Positions 35,235 to 44,051 are shown, counted from the stretch's first letter. The stretch is 64,000 nucleotides of DNA from an archaeon GW2011_AR20 (GCA_000830315.1 CP010426.1:199156-263155); one strand, 5' to 3'. Notes: generated by a model from the sequence alone, not told the origin. A program made the numbers and translations.

Positions 35235-36436
35235 AATCCCAGCCCTTCTTGTAAGATTTCTTCTATTTTTGGAAACGTCGACGGGTGTACTGCTACCGTA
35301 ATCTCTCTTGTTCTGCCATAACGCCCTTTTGAGATAACCCTTGCATTAATAATTCCAAGCATGTCAAACTCTGCGATGATGTCGGAAAGTCTCCTTTGGG
35401 TTAATGGCTTAAGATTGATTTTATTGCAAATTCTTCTATAATAATCATAGACATCTCCTGTAAATATTTTCCCGTCTTTATCACACACCTTCAAAATGCT
35501 GTAGAGGGCGATCTGGAACTGTTTTGGCTGCGTTCTCACAACATCTAAAATCCTGTCTCGTTCTATCTTTTCTTCTGCCTCATCTAAATGTGCTATTCTT
35601 ATTCTATTTTCGCCGTTGCGTTCTGCGAGTTCTCCGGCAACCCTTAATAATTCGAGGGCTCTTCTCGCATCTCCATGTTCGCGCGCGGCATAGGCTGCAC
35701 ATTTCTCAATTACGCCTTCTTCGACAGATTCTTTTTTAAATGCCAGTTGTGCGCGTTGTCTTAAAATATCCTGCAGTTGAATTGCGTTATACGGCGGGAA
35801 AACAAGTTCTTCTTCCGATAAGCTCGATCTTATCCTTGGGTCAAGGTTGTCTGTGAACATCAAGTCATTTGATATCCCAATTATTGAAAACTCGCATTTT
35901 TTTAATTCTGAATTTAACCTTGTTAAGTTATATAAGATTCCGTCCCCCGCCTTTGTGACAAGCTGGTCAATTTCGTCAAGAACCAAAACAATTAATTGTT
36001 TTTTATCATCTATGGCTTCGATAAATATCCTGTAAATTTCTTCTGTTGGCAGGCCTGTTGCCGGAACTTCTTTTCCAAATGCCCGGCATAATTGTGCCAT
36101 TAATCTGTACTCCGTATCTGCGATTTTTTTTAATTTGCAGTTTAAATAATAATATTTTAGTTCGAGATTTTTTTCTTTGCTAACATTAATGATCTGATTC
36201 ATAACATATTGCGTGACGCATGTTTTTCCCGTACCTGTCTTTCCATAAACAAAGACGTTGCTTGGTTTCTCCATCCTTAATGACGGTGCTAAAATGCCCG
36301 CCATTTGTTCTATCTGATCGTCCCTATGAGGAATTGTTTCGGGGGTATAATTGCTTTGCAAAGATTTTTTATTTTCAAAAATTAATGTTTTATTAAGATA
36401 ATTTTCAAAAAATTTAGATAAGTCTTTGCCCCCCAT
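35231..36436 (-). CDS. orc1: Orc1/Cdc6 replication initiator
   Basis: A 401-residue AAA+ initiator. Walker A is VYGKTGTGKTCVTQYVM (about 62), Walker B is VLVLDEIDQLV (about 145), sensor 1 is IIGISNDLMF, followed by an arginine region DPRIRSSLSEEE and sensor 2 AREHGDARRALELLR. The C-terminal winged helix (about 310-395) ends FPKIEEILQEGLGL. It binds origins and helps load MCM. It is the first gene of the Orc1-DP1-DP2 operon, and its start faces the AT-rich gene-free region at 36437-37188, the usual position of an archaeal origin. Confidence 0.96.
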   Translation of the reverse strand: MGGKDLSKFFENYLNKTLIFENKKSLQSNYTPETIPHRDDQIEQMAGILAPSLRMEKPSNVFVYGKTGTGKTCVTQYVMNQIINVSKEKNLELKYYYLNCKLKKIADTEYRLMAQLCRAFGKEVPATGLPTEEIYRIFIEAIDDKKQLIVLVLDEIDQLVTKAGDGILYNLTRLNSELKKCEFSIIGISNDLMFTDNLDPRIRSSLSEEELVFPPYNAIQLQDILRQRAQLAFKKESVEEGVIEKCAAYAAREHGDARRALELLRVAGELAERNGENRIRIAHLDEAEEKIERDRILDVVRTQPKQFQIALYSILKVCDKDGKIFTGDVYDYYRRICNKINLKPLTQRRLSDIIAEFDMLGIINARVISKGRYGRTREITVAVHPSTFPKIEEILQEGLGL

Positions 36437-36505
36437 TTTAATTTGTTAAAGCTTTATCTTATATTTAAATATTCATATACTAAAAAATACAGACCATGAC
36501 CTATA

Positions 36506-36529
36506 TTTCGTGTGGAACAATTATTTTTG
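36506..36529 (+). promoter_or_regulatory. ORB-like dyad, left of the AT-rich element
   Basis: TTTCGTGTGGAACAATTATT contains the dyad TTC-GTGTG-GAA followed by CAA, similar to the TTCC/GGAA core of archaeal origin recognition boxes. No G-string follows it, so it would be a half or mini site. Confidence 0.3.
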
Positions 36530-36827
36530 ATTTAAAAACCTCTATTTCAAGTAGAATTAATATAATTATATAATATAATAAATAATAAAATATAAATATT
36601 TTAATATATATTATATTAAATAGAAAAATTTAAAAATAAATAAAATAAAATAAAAAATATAAAACCACAAAATTTTAAAGAATTAAAGCTCAAAAGATTA
36701 AAATTCGATTTTTAAATTATATTTCTAAGAGCATATTAACACTAAAAAAGAAAATTAAAAAAAATACGACCTTCTTTCTTTTAAAAAAAGCTCAAAATAA
36801 ACTCCATTAGAAGTTTAGGATTTATTT

Positions 36828-36858
36828 TGTTTCCAGAAGCAATAGGGGTGTGGGTGTT
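36828..36858 (+). promoter_or_regulatory. ORB-like element with G-string
   Basis: GTTTCCAGAAGCAATAGGGG followed by TGTGGGTG has TTCCAG and AAGCAATAGGGGT in the order of an origin box (dyad half, AAAC-A tract, G-string), but about four bases of the dyad are missing. It is the only G-rich run in the gene-free region, so it stands out. Confidence 0.4.
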
Positions 36859-37188
36859 TCATCATAAATTTCTTTTAATTTTGATTCAATTTTTACTGTC
36901 TTCTTACCGGCAAAAACATTTTTTAAATTAAGTCTAAAATTGAAGTCTAAACAACAACATAAAACACCCGAAACAATACATAAATAAAACACGACTTAAG
37001 ATTATTCAAAAACTAAAGTCAAATTTTATTTTGAACCAAACTCTTACTAAAAAGAATATCATTTATGCGCAAAAATAACAACAAAAACTAAAAATTACAT
37101 GAAAAGTGTTGCAATACCAAAATCCCTCGAAAAAACACAAAGTTTATAAATAAGTTGTTACTTTAAGATTAATAAGAGGCAAAAAAGA

Positions 37189-37455
37189 ATGGCGGAAGAC
37201 GATAAAAAATATAATTCTAGGCAGATTCTGGGCAAATTAATCGTTACAAGATCAGGAAAAAGGTTCGGAGAAGTCGGCGACTTAACATTTGAAACAAGAA
37301 CAGGCGAATTAATACACGTCGTTGTTAAAAATCCAACAGGTTATTGTGAGGGACTAGAATTAGAGAAAGATAAGATGGGAAGCCCGTTAATACCATTTAC
37401 AGCTATTGTTGCTGTGGGCGACTTTGTTGTTGTAGCAGAAGAAGAAATAATTTAG
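37189..37455 (+). CDS. PRC-barrel domain protein
   Basis: An 88-residue small beta-barrel protein with RQILGKLIVTRSGKRFGEVG and a hydrophobic end (PFTAIVAVGDFVVVAEEEII), the archaeal stand-alone PRC-barrel type. Such proteins take part in RNA processing or cell division in some archaea (CdpB-type); which applies here is open. AAAGTTTATAAATAAG at 37138-37153 is a good TATA box and GAGGC a weak ribosome site. It is divergent from Orc1 across the presumed origin and 51 bases ahead of LonB. Confidence 0.88.
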   Translation: MAEDDKKYNSRQILGKLIVTRSGKRFGEVGDLTFETRTGELIHVVVKNPTGYCEGLELEKDKMGSPLIPFTAIVAVGDFVVVAEEEII

Positions 37456-37506
37456 TTCCGGATTATTCTAAAAGTATTTAAAGTTTGATTTTTTAATATA
37501 AATGCT

Positions 37507-39378
37507 ATGGAAATAATGAATTTTAAAACAACCGCAGAAATTAAAGTTCCGACAAAGATTATTGATCAAATTATCGGACAAGAAAATGCAGTAGATATAG
37601 TTAGAAAAGTAGCAAGACAAAGAAGGCATCTGCTTTTAATAGGTCCTCCCGGCGTCGGAAAGTCTTTGGTCGGACAAGGACTTGCAGAATTATTACCAAG
37701 AGAAAAATTAGCCGATGTTTTAGCATTTTCAAATCCCGCAGACGAAAATATTCCTTTAATCAGGGTCGTGCCAAGAGGCCAGGGGAAAAAACTTGTTGCA
37801 AAATCAAGGCTGCAGGAGATGTCTTCATTGAAAAACCAAAATTTGATTTTCTTCATCCTTTTGATCATAACAATGATTGCACCATGGTGGGTAAGAAAAT
37901 TTTACGGAGACATCATGGCCGCAGCATCTTTAATCGGAAGCATGATTTTTTTGGGAGCCTTTGTTATTTTTATAAATTTAAACAAGAGGGTTGTAATGAG
38001 GGCAGGAGAAACTTCTTCCCCGAGATTGATTATTGATAATTCAAGCACCGATAAAGCGCCATTCATAGATGCAACAGGTGCTCACTCGGGTGCATTACTG
38101 GGAGATGTTTTGCATGACCCATTGCAATCCGGCGGCTTTGGCACACCCGCTCACGAGCGTTTAATTCCAGGGATGGTTCATAGGGCAAGCGGAGGGGTTT
38201 TGTTCATCGATGAAATTGCTAACTTAACCCCCAAATCGCAGCAGGAATTACTTACAGCCTTGCAGGAAAAAAAATATTCAATTACAGGCCAGAGCGAAAG
38301 AAGTTCCGGTGCAATGACTAGAAGCGAGCCTGTTCCATGCGACTTTGTTCTGGTTGCAGCAGGAAATCCGGAAACAATAAGAAACATGCATCCTGCCTTG
38401 CGTTCAAGGATCAGGGGATACGGGTATGAAGTATATATGGATCATGAAATAGAAGATAGTTACGAAAACAGGAATTTTTTTGCACAATTTATTGCACAAG
38501 AAGTCACTAAAGACGGTAAAATACCGCATTTTGGTAAAGATGCTGTATTAAAAATAATCGAGGAAGCGAGAAGAAGAAGCAATACAACAGGAAAATTGAC
38601 GTTAAGGTTGCGTGAACTAGGAGGATTAATAAGAGCAGCAGGGGATTTAGCTTTAGAAGAAAAAGCAAAATACGTTTATGTATCTCATATTGAAAAGGCC
38701 ATGAAGCTTGCAAGAACGCTGGAACAACAGATGGCTGATAAATACATTGAACAGAAAAAGCGTTATCAGGTTATTATAACCCGGGGGTCTTTGGTAGGAA
38801 AGGTAAATGGCCTGGCTGTTATGGGCGGAGAAGATCATTTCTCAGGAATTGTTTTGCCAATTGAATCAGAGGTAACACCGGGCGGAAGAAAAACAGAATT
38901 CATCGCAACAGGTCAGCTTGGAAAAATAGCAAAAGAAGCAATTAAAAACGTCTCGGCAATAATTCTGAAGTATTTTGGAGAAGACCTTAAGGAAAAATAT
39001 GATGTATTTGTGCAATTTTTACAGACAGCAGACACAGGCGTTGAAGGAGACAGTGCCAGTATTTCTGTCGCAACTGCAATAATTTCTGCCTTGAAGAAAA
39101 TCCCGGTTAAACAAGATGTTGCCCTTACAGGCAGTTTAAGCGTAAGGGGAGAAGTTTTGGCTGTAGGGGGCGTAACAGCAAAGACAGAAGCTGCGATAGA
39201 GGCAGGGATTAAAACAGTCATTATACCAAAAGCAAATGAAAAAGATGTTATATTGAGCAAGGAAAACAAGAATAAAATCAAAATAATTCCTGTAAGCACA
39301 ATTCAGGAAGCACTAAAGCACGCGTTAGACTGGAGAGGCAGGCAAGATATCTTAAGAAAATTAAACAGAAGAAGATAA
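37507..39378 (+). CDS. lonB: Archaeal LonB membrane protease
   Basis: A 623-residue ATP-dependent protease. Walker A is [18 protein letters not shown] (about 47). Two membrane helices are inserted in the AAA domain (about 118-135 and 140-160), which is typical of LonB. Walker B is [12 protein letters not shown] (about 234). The protease domain has Ser518 in VEGDSASIS and Lys559 in GGVTAKTEA. It degrades membrane and damaged proteins and is the main membrane-bound protease in archaea. Length is near normal. The 3' end overlaps a convergent small gene by 18 bases. Confidence 0.96.
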   Translation: MEIMNFKTTAEIKVPTKIIDQIIGQENAVDIVRKVARQRRHLLLIGPPGVGKSLVGQGLAELLPREKLADVLAFSNPADENIPLIRVVPRGQGKKLVAKSRLQEMSSLKNQNLIFFILLIITMIAPWWVRKFYGDIMAAASLIGSMIFLGAFVIFINLNKRVVMRAGETSSPRLIIDNSSTDKAPFIDATGAHSGALLGDVLHDPLQSGGFGTPAHERLIPGMVHRASGGVLFIDEIANLTPKSQQELLTALQEKKYSITGQSERSSGAMTRSEPVPCDFVLVAAGNPETIRNMHPALRSRIRGYGYEVYMDHEIEDSYENRNFFAQFIAQEVTKDGKIPHFGKDAVLKIIEEARRRSNTTGKLTLRLRELGGLIRAAGDLALEEKAKYVYVSHIEKAMKLARTLEQQMADKYIEQKKRYQVIITRGSLVGKVNGLAVMGGEDHFSGIVLPIESEVTPGGRKTEFIATGQLGKIAKEAIKNVSAIILKYFGEDLKEKYDVFVQFLQTADTGVEGDSASISVATAIISALKKIPVKQDVALTGSLSVRGEVLAVGGVTAKTEAAIEAGIKTVIIPKANEKDVILSKENKNKIKIIPVSTIQEALKHALDWRGRQDILRKLNRRR

Positions 39379-39630
39379 TTCTTTATATTTTTCATAAACC
39401 TCTTTTTTCAGACCCCATTTCCTTTTTATATTTCTCCCGCCACTTTCTTCTAAGCATGTAATGAGATCGTTATTTTTTAATTCCTTCAACAAGTTCAGGA
39501 TAAACTCATCATCCCTTATTAGCTGTTCGGCAATCTGATAAGTATAAAGAAAAGCAGGATGGTTTTCATAGGCTATCCTTAAAATTTCCTCCTTTAGCCT
39601 CTCTTTTTTTATCTGAGAAATATTAGACAT
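39361..39630 (-). CDS. Small winged-helix-like protein
   Basis: An 89-residue helical protein ([20 protein letters not shown], then [54 protein letters not shown]) with the helix order and basic wing of a winged helix. Probably a DNA-binding regulator. TATA-like bases (ATATATAAAAAC) lie about 20 bases upstream. The family and target are unknown. Confidence 0.72.
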   Translation of the reverse strand: MSNISQIKKERLKEEILRIAYENHPAFLYTYQIAEQLIRDDEFILNLLKELKNNDLITCLEESGGRNIKRKWGLKKEVYEKYKELSSSV

Positions 39631-39724
39631 ACAAAAATTTATTGAGAAGTATATATAAAAACTATTCGGTTAACCACAAAACACAATGTTTATATATCTT
39701 TATCAAACAAAAATATTGATTAAA

Positions 39725-40159
39725 ATGCCATTCATAGGATTTAATTTTGACAAAATTTCGGCTGAAAGAGAAGTGGACGAAGTTAAAGGAAACATTAATG
39801 TCAAGCACAGCTTTAACATCAAAGACGTAAGAGAAGAAAAAGTCAACCTGGACAAGAAGCAGGATGTTCTAAAATTTACATTTGAATTTTCATTAAATTA
39901 TGAGCCTGGACTCGGAAGTATTAAGATAGAAGGGCATTTGCTTTACATAGATGAACAGAAGAAAATGAATGAAATGGTAAAGGGCTGGAAGAAAGAGAAG
40001 AAGATTTCTCCGGAGATAATACAGGGCCTGTTTAATACAATAATCGCAAGATCTAATATTAAGGCCCTGCAATTAGAGCAGGATCTTAATCTGCCACCAC
40101 ATTTACCAATGCCAAAACTCACAAGGGAAAAGAAAAGTGTCAGAGAATATATTGGTTAA
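39725..40159 (+). CDS. Conserved archaeal protein of unknown function
   Basis: A 144-residue soluble protein. I chose ATG 39725 (MPFIGFNFDKISAERE); an upstream start at 39686 adds an unlikely hydrophobic tip and overlaps the TATA region. The middle is beta-rich (FTFEFSLNYEPGLGSIKIEG, HLLYIDEQKK), then a helical end with LNLPPHLPMPKL. The beta core followed by a Pro-rich tail faintly recalls SecB-like folds, but I cannot assign a family. TTTATATATCTTTATC precedes the start. Confidence 0.78.
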   Translation: MPFIGFNFDKISAEREVDEVKGNINVKHSFNIKDVREEKVNLDKKQDVLKFTFEFSLNYEPGLGSIKIEGHLLYIDEQKKMNEMVKGWKKEKKISPEIIQGLFNTIIARSNIKALQLEQDLNLPPHLPMPKLTREKKSVREYIG

Positions 40160-40263
40160 ATAAACTCTTTTAATGTCTTAATCTGTTTCTGTTTTTTCTC
40201 AGCTTCAACCCAATTAAGCCCCTCTTTTTTCATTATCTTCAGAATTTTCAGTTCATTATTCAT
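40156..40263 (-). CDS. Possible 35-residue peptide gene
   Basis: MNNELKILKIMKKEGLNWVE continues as AEKKQKQIKTLKEFI, a basic amphipathic helix. It is too short for ORF statistics, but a clean promoter (TATATAAA at 40291-40298 on the minus strand) and a perfect palindrome sit at the right distance for a leaderless message. It overlaps the end of the 39725 gene by 4 bases. It could be a small protein or chance. Confidence 0.42.
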   Translation of the reverse strand: MNNELKILKIMKKEGLNWVEAEKKQKQIKTLKEFI

Positions 40264-40277
40264 TTCAAACAGTCTAA

Positions 40278-40298
40278 AAACAACGTTGTTTATATACT
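40278..40298 (-). promoter_or_regulatory. TATA box with adjacent 14-bp palindrome
   Basis: AAACAACGTTGTTT (40278-40291) is a perfect palindrome. It directly abuts TATATAAA on the minus strand and lies about 15 bases before ATG 40263. That is where an archaeal repressor would block TBP/TFB or polymerase. Confidence 0.55.
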
Positions 40299-40373
40299 TT
40301 CTTAGCCTTTATCATGAATATTATAACATATGTAAAAAAAGAAATTAAGCTTATAAATACACCCACTGCAAAA

Positions 40374-40796
40374 TCATAATCTCCTGTAATTCCTTAACCC
40401 CTCCCTTACAGTTGCTTGTTCTTGCATATTTAATCTTAATCCCTTAACCATTATGGCCCCCGCAATAATCAAGATTACCCCGACAACTGCTTCGGTTGTT
40501 TTTATTGATAACGGAGCCTGATGATTTGGATCAAATAAACCCGTGATTATAACAATTAAACCAAGAGTCATCGATGAATACGAGACCATAATTAACCTGT
40601 CCGGCTTTAGGGTCGATATTATTACCATAAAAATCGAGATTAATATAAATGCAATTAATTGTATTTCACTTCCTAAAATCGTCTTTTCTCCTCCAATGGC
40701 GTTGCTTAAAGCAGCACCTTCTATAAACGCAAGGATAATTATGCTTAATAGCACTAGAAAAAAACTAATATTTGTTTTTATATTTATAACAGCCAA
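40374..40796 (-). CDS. Four-helix membrane protein of unknown function
   Basis: A 140-residue integral membrane protein with four hydrophobic segments (about 11-31, 44-62, 70-88, 101-118) and a short basic cytoplasmic tail (MQEQATVREGLRNYRRL). There are no catalytic motifs. GGTGAT lies just before the ATG as a ribosome site. It is flanked by regulators, but no link can be drawn. Confidence 0.72.
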   Translation of the reverse strand: MAVINIKTNISFFLVLLSIIILAFIEGAALSNAIGGEKTILGSEIQLIAFILISIFMVIISTLKPDRLIMVSYSSMTLGLIVIITGLFDPNHQAPLSIKTTEAVVGVILIIAGAIMVKGLRLNMQEQATVREGLRNYRRL

Positions 40797-40891
40797 GATA
40801 TCACCTCAAAACTAATAAATTCTAGGCATATATATTGTTTTTGTTTTTGGGAATTGAAAATATTTTTATACTTATCCAATATTTTACATTT

Positions 40892-41506
40892 ATGATCGCT
40901 AATTTTCAAGGCAGTGTAGCAAATTCCTTCAAAAAAGTCAAGGAAGATATGGATTTTTTGAGAGTAGAACTAGAAAAGGTTAAAAAATACTTATTATTTA
41001 AAAATAATGAAATTTTAAGCCTAAAAACCGAAATTAGGGCTTTAAATGAGATTGTTTCTAAATTAAGAGAACAAAACAATAGTAGTTCCATCGGAAATGA
41101 GCGGGTCATCAATCATCATCAACAATCATCAACAATCATCAACAATGATTTCACGACGGAAGCCATTTCCTATGGAAAAGGCCAGAAACCAATTAGGTTG
41201 TTGCTGGAAAACAAATTTAGATCATTGACAGATATGGAATTCTCTGTCTTTATGACCATTTATCATCTTGAAGAGGAGCTTGGGAAGGTTACTTATAAGA
41301 ATATTGCCAATAAGTTTAACCTTACAGAGGCTACGGTAAGAAACCATATAACAAATTTGATGAATAAAGACATCCCAATAGATAAAGAACGTCTGTTTAA
41401 TAAGAAAATCCTTCTTTATATCAAGAAGGATTTTAGAGAGTTAAACATGGCTTCCAGGCTTTTAGAGATAAGGCAAATTCCTAAAAATACCGTCGACAAA
41501 AGTTAG
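40892..41506 (+). CDS. Coiled-coil plus winged-helix regulator
   Basis: A 204-residue protein from ATG 40892 (MIANFQGSVANSFKKVKEDM); the upstream start at 40835 covers the TATA region (TATTTTTATACTTATCC). A long coiled coil (about 15-65) is followed by a polar linker rich in His, Gln, Asn and Ser (about 68-90). A helix-turn-helix domain follows (about 105-175: LTDMEFSVFMTIYHLEEELG, YKNIANKFNLTEATVRNHIT). The linker is encoded by 10-base repeats. It shares this layout with the gene at 41770-42348. Likely a dimeric transcription factor; the target is unknown. Confidence 0.8.
   Translation: MIANFQGSVANSFKKVKEDMDFLRVELEKVKKYLLFKNNEILSLKTEIRALNEIVSKLREQNNSSSIGNERVINHHQQSSTIINNDFTTEAISYGKGQKPIRLLLENKFRSLTDMEFSVFMTIYHLEEELGKVTYKNIANKFNLTEATVRNHITNLMNKDIPIDKERLFNKKILLYIKKDFRELNMASRLLEIRQIPKNTVDKS
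41108..41150 (+). repeat. 10-bp tandem repeat in the regulator linker
   Basis: AACAATCATC is repeated at 41121-41130 and 41131-41140, with partial copies on both sides. The unit is not a multiple of three, so slippage by one unit would shift the frame ahead of the DNA-binding domain. Confidence 0.75.
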
Positions 41507-41769
41507 AATTTGACTATTTTTATTACCTTTCTTTTAACCGAATGAACCTTTCTTTTACGCAGAACTCTCACTTAAAGTTTTTAAGCCTATTTTACCCCCA
41601 TCAATTACCGATCAATGTTTTTTTATCGTCGCTATTTTAGCCTCATTTTATTAAATTAAATCTACAATTTCCCAACAAATTATGATGTTTGCTTATTAAG
41701 TCTACTAAATTTTATTTATGAACTCTCACTTTTTTTAATTAGATATACCTCTTTTCTCTTCAAGAACCT
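41507..41769. repeat. Gene-free gap with short direct repeats
   Basis: This 263-base gap between convergent regulators holds two perfect copies of GAACTCTCACTT (41562-41573 and 41720-41731), 158 bases apart. It also has a repeated ACCTTTCTTTTA stretch (about 41525 and 41547). No gene or RNA is recognisable. Confidence 0.5.
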
Positions 41770-42348
41770 TCATTTCCTATGTTTTATCGCCTTAATTGCT
41801 CTTTTAATGTCTTTTTCTAGGTAAAAAACCTTTCTTTTTGCATCGACGTTAATCTTTTCTTTAATCTGAAAGCCCATCTTCTTTATATCATTTACATGTC
41901 TCCTGACCGTTACAATACTAATTCCCAATTCCCTTGCAATATCTTCATATTCTATGGGCATTTCGGCCATATCTAACACCTGGATTATTCTTTTTTGGGC
42001 AGGGGTTAACCTTTCTTTTAGATTATCTAGTGATTGAACGTTCATGAACGATTGATTTGAACGCTTGAACGATTGAACGCGTTCATGAACGATTGAACGC
42101 TCAGGCTTACGACGGTCCAATTCTTCTAAAATTTCATGAATCCTCGATATTTCATCTTCAAGTTTTTCAAATTTTTCGCTATGCAGGCCGTGTTTTTCGT
42201 CATGTTCTTCATGTTTTTGCTTAAAATGTTTAAGAACATTATGAATCGATTGAATATCGTTCTTTATATTCGAGAAAGAATGTTTTAAATTATCCCTTAT
42301 TTTATCCACATCATCATCTTTTTTTCTACCAAAAATCCAAAACCCCAT
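41770..42348 (-). CDS. Coiled-coil plus winged-helix regulator
   Basis: A 192-residue protein. A short head (MGFWIFGRKKDDD) precedes a coiled coil (about 15-78, with a His-rich stretch KQKHEEHDEKHGLHSEK). A basic, Ser/Arg-rich linker (about 80-108) and a helix-turn-helix domain follow (about 113-165: LTPAQKRIIQVLDMAE, YEDIARELGISIVTVRRHVN). The HTH resembles sigma-4/MarR-like DNA-binding units used in many archaeal regulators. The linker is encoded by GATTGAACG repeats and palindromes. It converges with a regulator of the same build. Confidence 0.8.
   Translation of the reverse strand: MGFWIFGRKKDDDVDKIRDNLKHSFSNIKNDIQSIHNVLKHFKQKHEEHDEKHGLHSEKFEKLEDEISRIHEILEELDRRKPERSIVHERVQSFKRSNQSFMNVQSLDNLKERLTPAQKRIIQVLDMAEMPIEYEDIARELGISIVTVRRHVNDIKKMGFQIKEKINVDAKRKVFYLEKDIKRAIKAIKHRK
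42032..42100 (-). repeat. Interspersed 9-mer and 12-bp palindromes inside the regulator gene
   Basis: On the + strand GATTGAACG occurs at 42032, 42071 and 42091, with a GATTTGAACG variant at 42054. The palindrome CGTTCATGAACG occurs twice (42039-42050 and 42080-42091). They fall in the linker codons and could double as protein-binding sites. Confidence 0.8.
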
Positions 42349-42428
42349 AATACCAATGACTTTATTTATTATTTAAATGTTTCTAAACAATAAGCTTAAA
42401 TATTTCAATCAATTCTTAAATATCAAAT

Positions 42429-42965
42429 ATGTATGAAGAACTAAAAATAACTCCCCTAACACACGAGATTGCCCTCACACATGTTGTTTCTTACATAAAT
42501 ACAAGGCTAGAAAAAATATCCAGGCAGCAAACAGCAGACGTGATTAAAGAGCTTATCTTATTATCAAACTATGCGCGTCATACTGCATACTTAAAAGGGG
42601 ATCACATTTCAAAAATTCTGGCAACATTATTCGGATTAATTAAAGAACGTGCTGGAGAAGGAGAGTGGTGGCTTAATAAGAATTTAGCATCCGAGGTGTT
42701 AACTTGCCATAAAGAAATAATGGAAAATGATATTGCTAGGAAAATTCCGGAATATAAAAATAACAAACCAAGTTTTTATGTTTTGGATGCTTATTTCCCA
42801 TCGTATAAAAAGAATATGTGCGTTGGACTGGTCGAAAAAAGCTATTATTATGCAGCCAGGAAGGTAAGAGAAAGATTTGGAGAGTTTCATAAAAAAACTT
42901 TCCAGAAATTCAAATCAAATAGCGAACCTTCGAAAAACAATCTTGAGCTTATTTTAATATTGTGA
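42429..42965 (+). CDS. Helical protein of unknown function
   Basis: A 178-residue, mostly helical soluble protein (THEIALTHVVSYINTRLEKI, QTADVIKELILLSNYARH, YYYAARKVRERFGEFHKKTF) with two Cys and many Trp/Tyr. A promoter is likely just upstream (TTAAATATTTCAATC is AT-rich but weak). It is divergent from the regulator at 41770. No motif is recognised. Confidence 0.68.
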   Translation: MYEELKITPLTHEIALTHVVSYINTRLEKISRQQTADVIKELILLSNYARHTAYLKGDHISKILATLFGLIKERAGEGEWWLNKNLASEVLTCHKEIMENDIARKIPEYKNNKPSFYVLDAYFPSYKKNMCVGLVEKSYYYAARKVRERFGEFHKKTFQKFKSNSEPSKNNLELILIL

Positions 42966-43033
42966 TGCTAAAAACTTTTAATCAATTCTGAAAATTTTTA
43001 TCAAATATAAAAAAAGAAAAAAGAAGAAAAAAA

Positions 43034-43228
43034 TTATTCTTTAAATGCAAAGAAAAGCGCATATATTGCAGAAACCCCCACAAGCACATAAACAATACGT
43101 GCAACGACAGAGCCTGCTCCAAATACGGTGTCTACAACATTAAAACTAAAAGCTCCAAACAAACCCCAATTTAGACCACCAACAACGAGAAGAACTAAAG
43201 CTACTATCTCCCATGTATTTCTAGCCAT
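43034..43228 (-). CDS. DUF378 small membrane protein
   Basis: A 64-residue protein with two membrane helices and the DUF378 signature ALVLLVVGGLNWGLFGAFSF, then VARIVYVLVGVSAIYALFFA. I chose ATG 43228 because AAAAGGAGGTG is correctly spaced before it. The family is widespread with unknown function. Confidence 0.9.
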   Translation of the reverse strand: MARNTWEIVALVLLVVGGLNWGLFGAFSFNVVDTVFGAGSVVARIVYVLVGVSAIYALFFAFKE

Positions 43229-43345
43229 CAAAACACCTCCTTTTGATTAAAATATGTTGCTTATTTAATATATAAATGTAATGCTTAGAGGTTTTAATCA
43301 TTGATAAAAGATAAATTTATAAATTCTTTCATCGTTTTATATTAA

Positions 43346-43723
43346 ATGGGAATTAAAACAATATTAACCGGCGGTTTGTTAGTAGTTACAGGTTTAATGT
43401 ACTCAATGATGGATTTGACAGTTCATAATTCATTTCGTGAGGGGCTTAAATTTAAAGTTCAAGAAACTGCAGATAAAGATAAAAACGGAATTTTAAATAT
43501 AGAAGAAATGATTTCTGTTTTTGATATAGTTCATGCAGATGCAAATAAGAGGTTGCACGATTCAGGATTCTATTTAACTGAAGTTGAAATGCAACAATAC
43601 TTAAAAACGAGGGGTAATTATGATCCAAATACAGACTTAGGTTATAATATTTTTAGCAAAGACCACACTTATTTTACTAAGGCATTGGTAGAGGGTAAGC
43701 CGGTACATCGTGTTCAATTTTAG
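43346..43723 (+). CDS. Anchored EF-hand-like protein
   Basis: A 125-residue protein. A short N-terminal hydrophobic helix (about 5-23) is followed by a single canonical calcium loop, DKDKNGILNIEE (about 44-55), with Asp, Asp, Asn and Glu at loop positions 1, 3, 5 and 12. A helical tail (EVEMQQYLKTRGNYDPNTD) has a second, weaker acidic loop. EF-hands are uncommon in such small genomes. Calcium binding is likely; the role is unknown. TTTATAAATTC lies about 30 bases upstream. Confidence 0.7.
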   Translation: MGIKTILTGGLLVVTGLMYSMMDLTVHNSFREGLKFKVQETADKDKNGILNIEEMISVFDIVHADANKRLHDSGFYLTEVEMQQYLKTRGNYDPNTDLGYNIFSKDHTYFTKALVEGKPVHRVQF

Positions 43724-43799
43724 TTGAATAATTTCGCTTAAAACTTTTAATCGGTTCTTAAAGGTTAGGTTTATATTATTTTCTAATGCAATAAGAGAT

Positions 43800-44051
43800 A
43801 TGGCAGTTTTAAATGGTTCAGAAACCCTAGATAAAATTTCAGAAGATGTAAAAATTGAACAAATTGTTAACAGTCTAGAAGAGCATTTACATAAAAATCT
43901 TTCCGCAACCAGAGACATTCTACAAAATCTTTCAACAGAAGAAAGAAATAGTATAATTGATTGGTGTAAAGCATATCATCAACTTACTTTGGATAAGGTT
44001 TCTGAGTTAATCAAAAAATATAGCGCAGAAACATTTTATGATGGGCTTTAA
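43800..44051 (+). CDS. Small helical protein of unknown function
   Basis: An 83-residue helical, acidic protein (KIEQIVNSLEEHLHKNLSAT, LSTEERNSIIDWCKAYHQLT). A TATA-like ATATTATTTT lies about 30 bases before the ATG. No family is recognised. A small regulator or adaptor is possible. Confidence 0.62.
   Translation: MAVLNGSETLDKISEDVKIEQIVNSLEEHLHKNLSATRDILQNLSTEERNSIIDWCKAYHQLTLDKVSELIKKYSAETFYDGL

Larger units (their letters stand above)
36437..37188. other. Candidate replication origin region, gene-free
   Basis: This 752-base stretch has no plausible gene and is the longest gap in the window. It sits between the divergent Orc1 and PRC-barrel genes. About 36530-36720 is almost pure A and T, a good unwinding element. 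Flanking it are two motifs that resemble origin recognition boxes. An imperfect inverted pair GGGTGTTTCAT (36851-36861) and the reverse of ATAAAACACCC (36959-36969) lies further right. The end of the region holds a TATA box for the PRC-barrel gene. An origin role is inferred from position and composition. Confidence 0.6.

Noticed and set aside
41108-42100. CRISPR array
   Set aside because: The repeats are 9 to 12 bases with no spacers of regular length, lie within coding frames, and no cas gene is present in the window.
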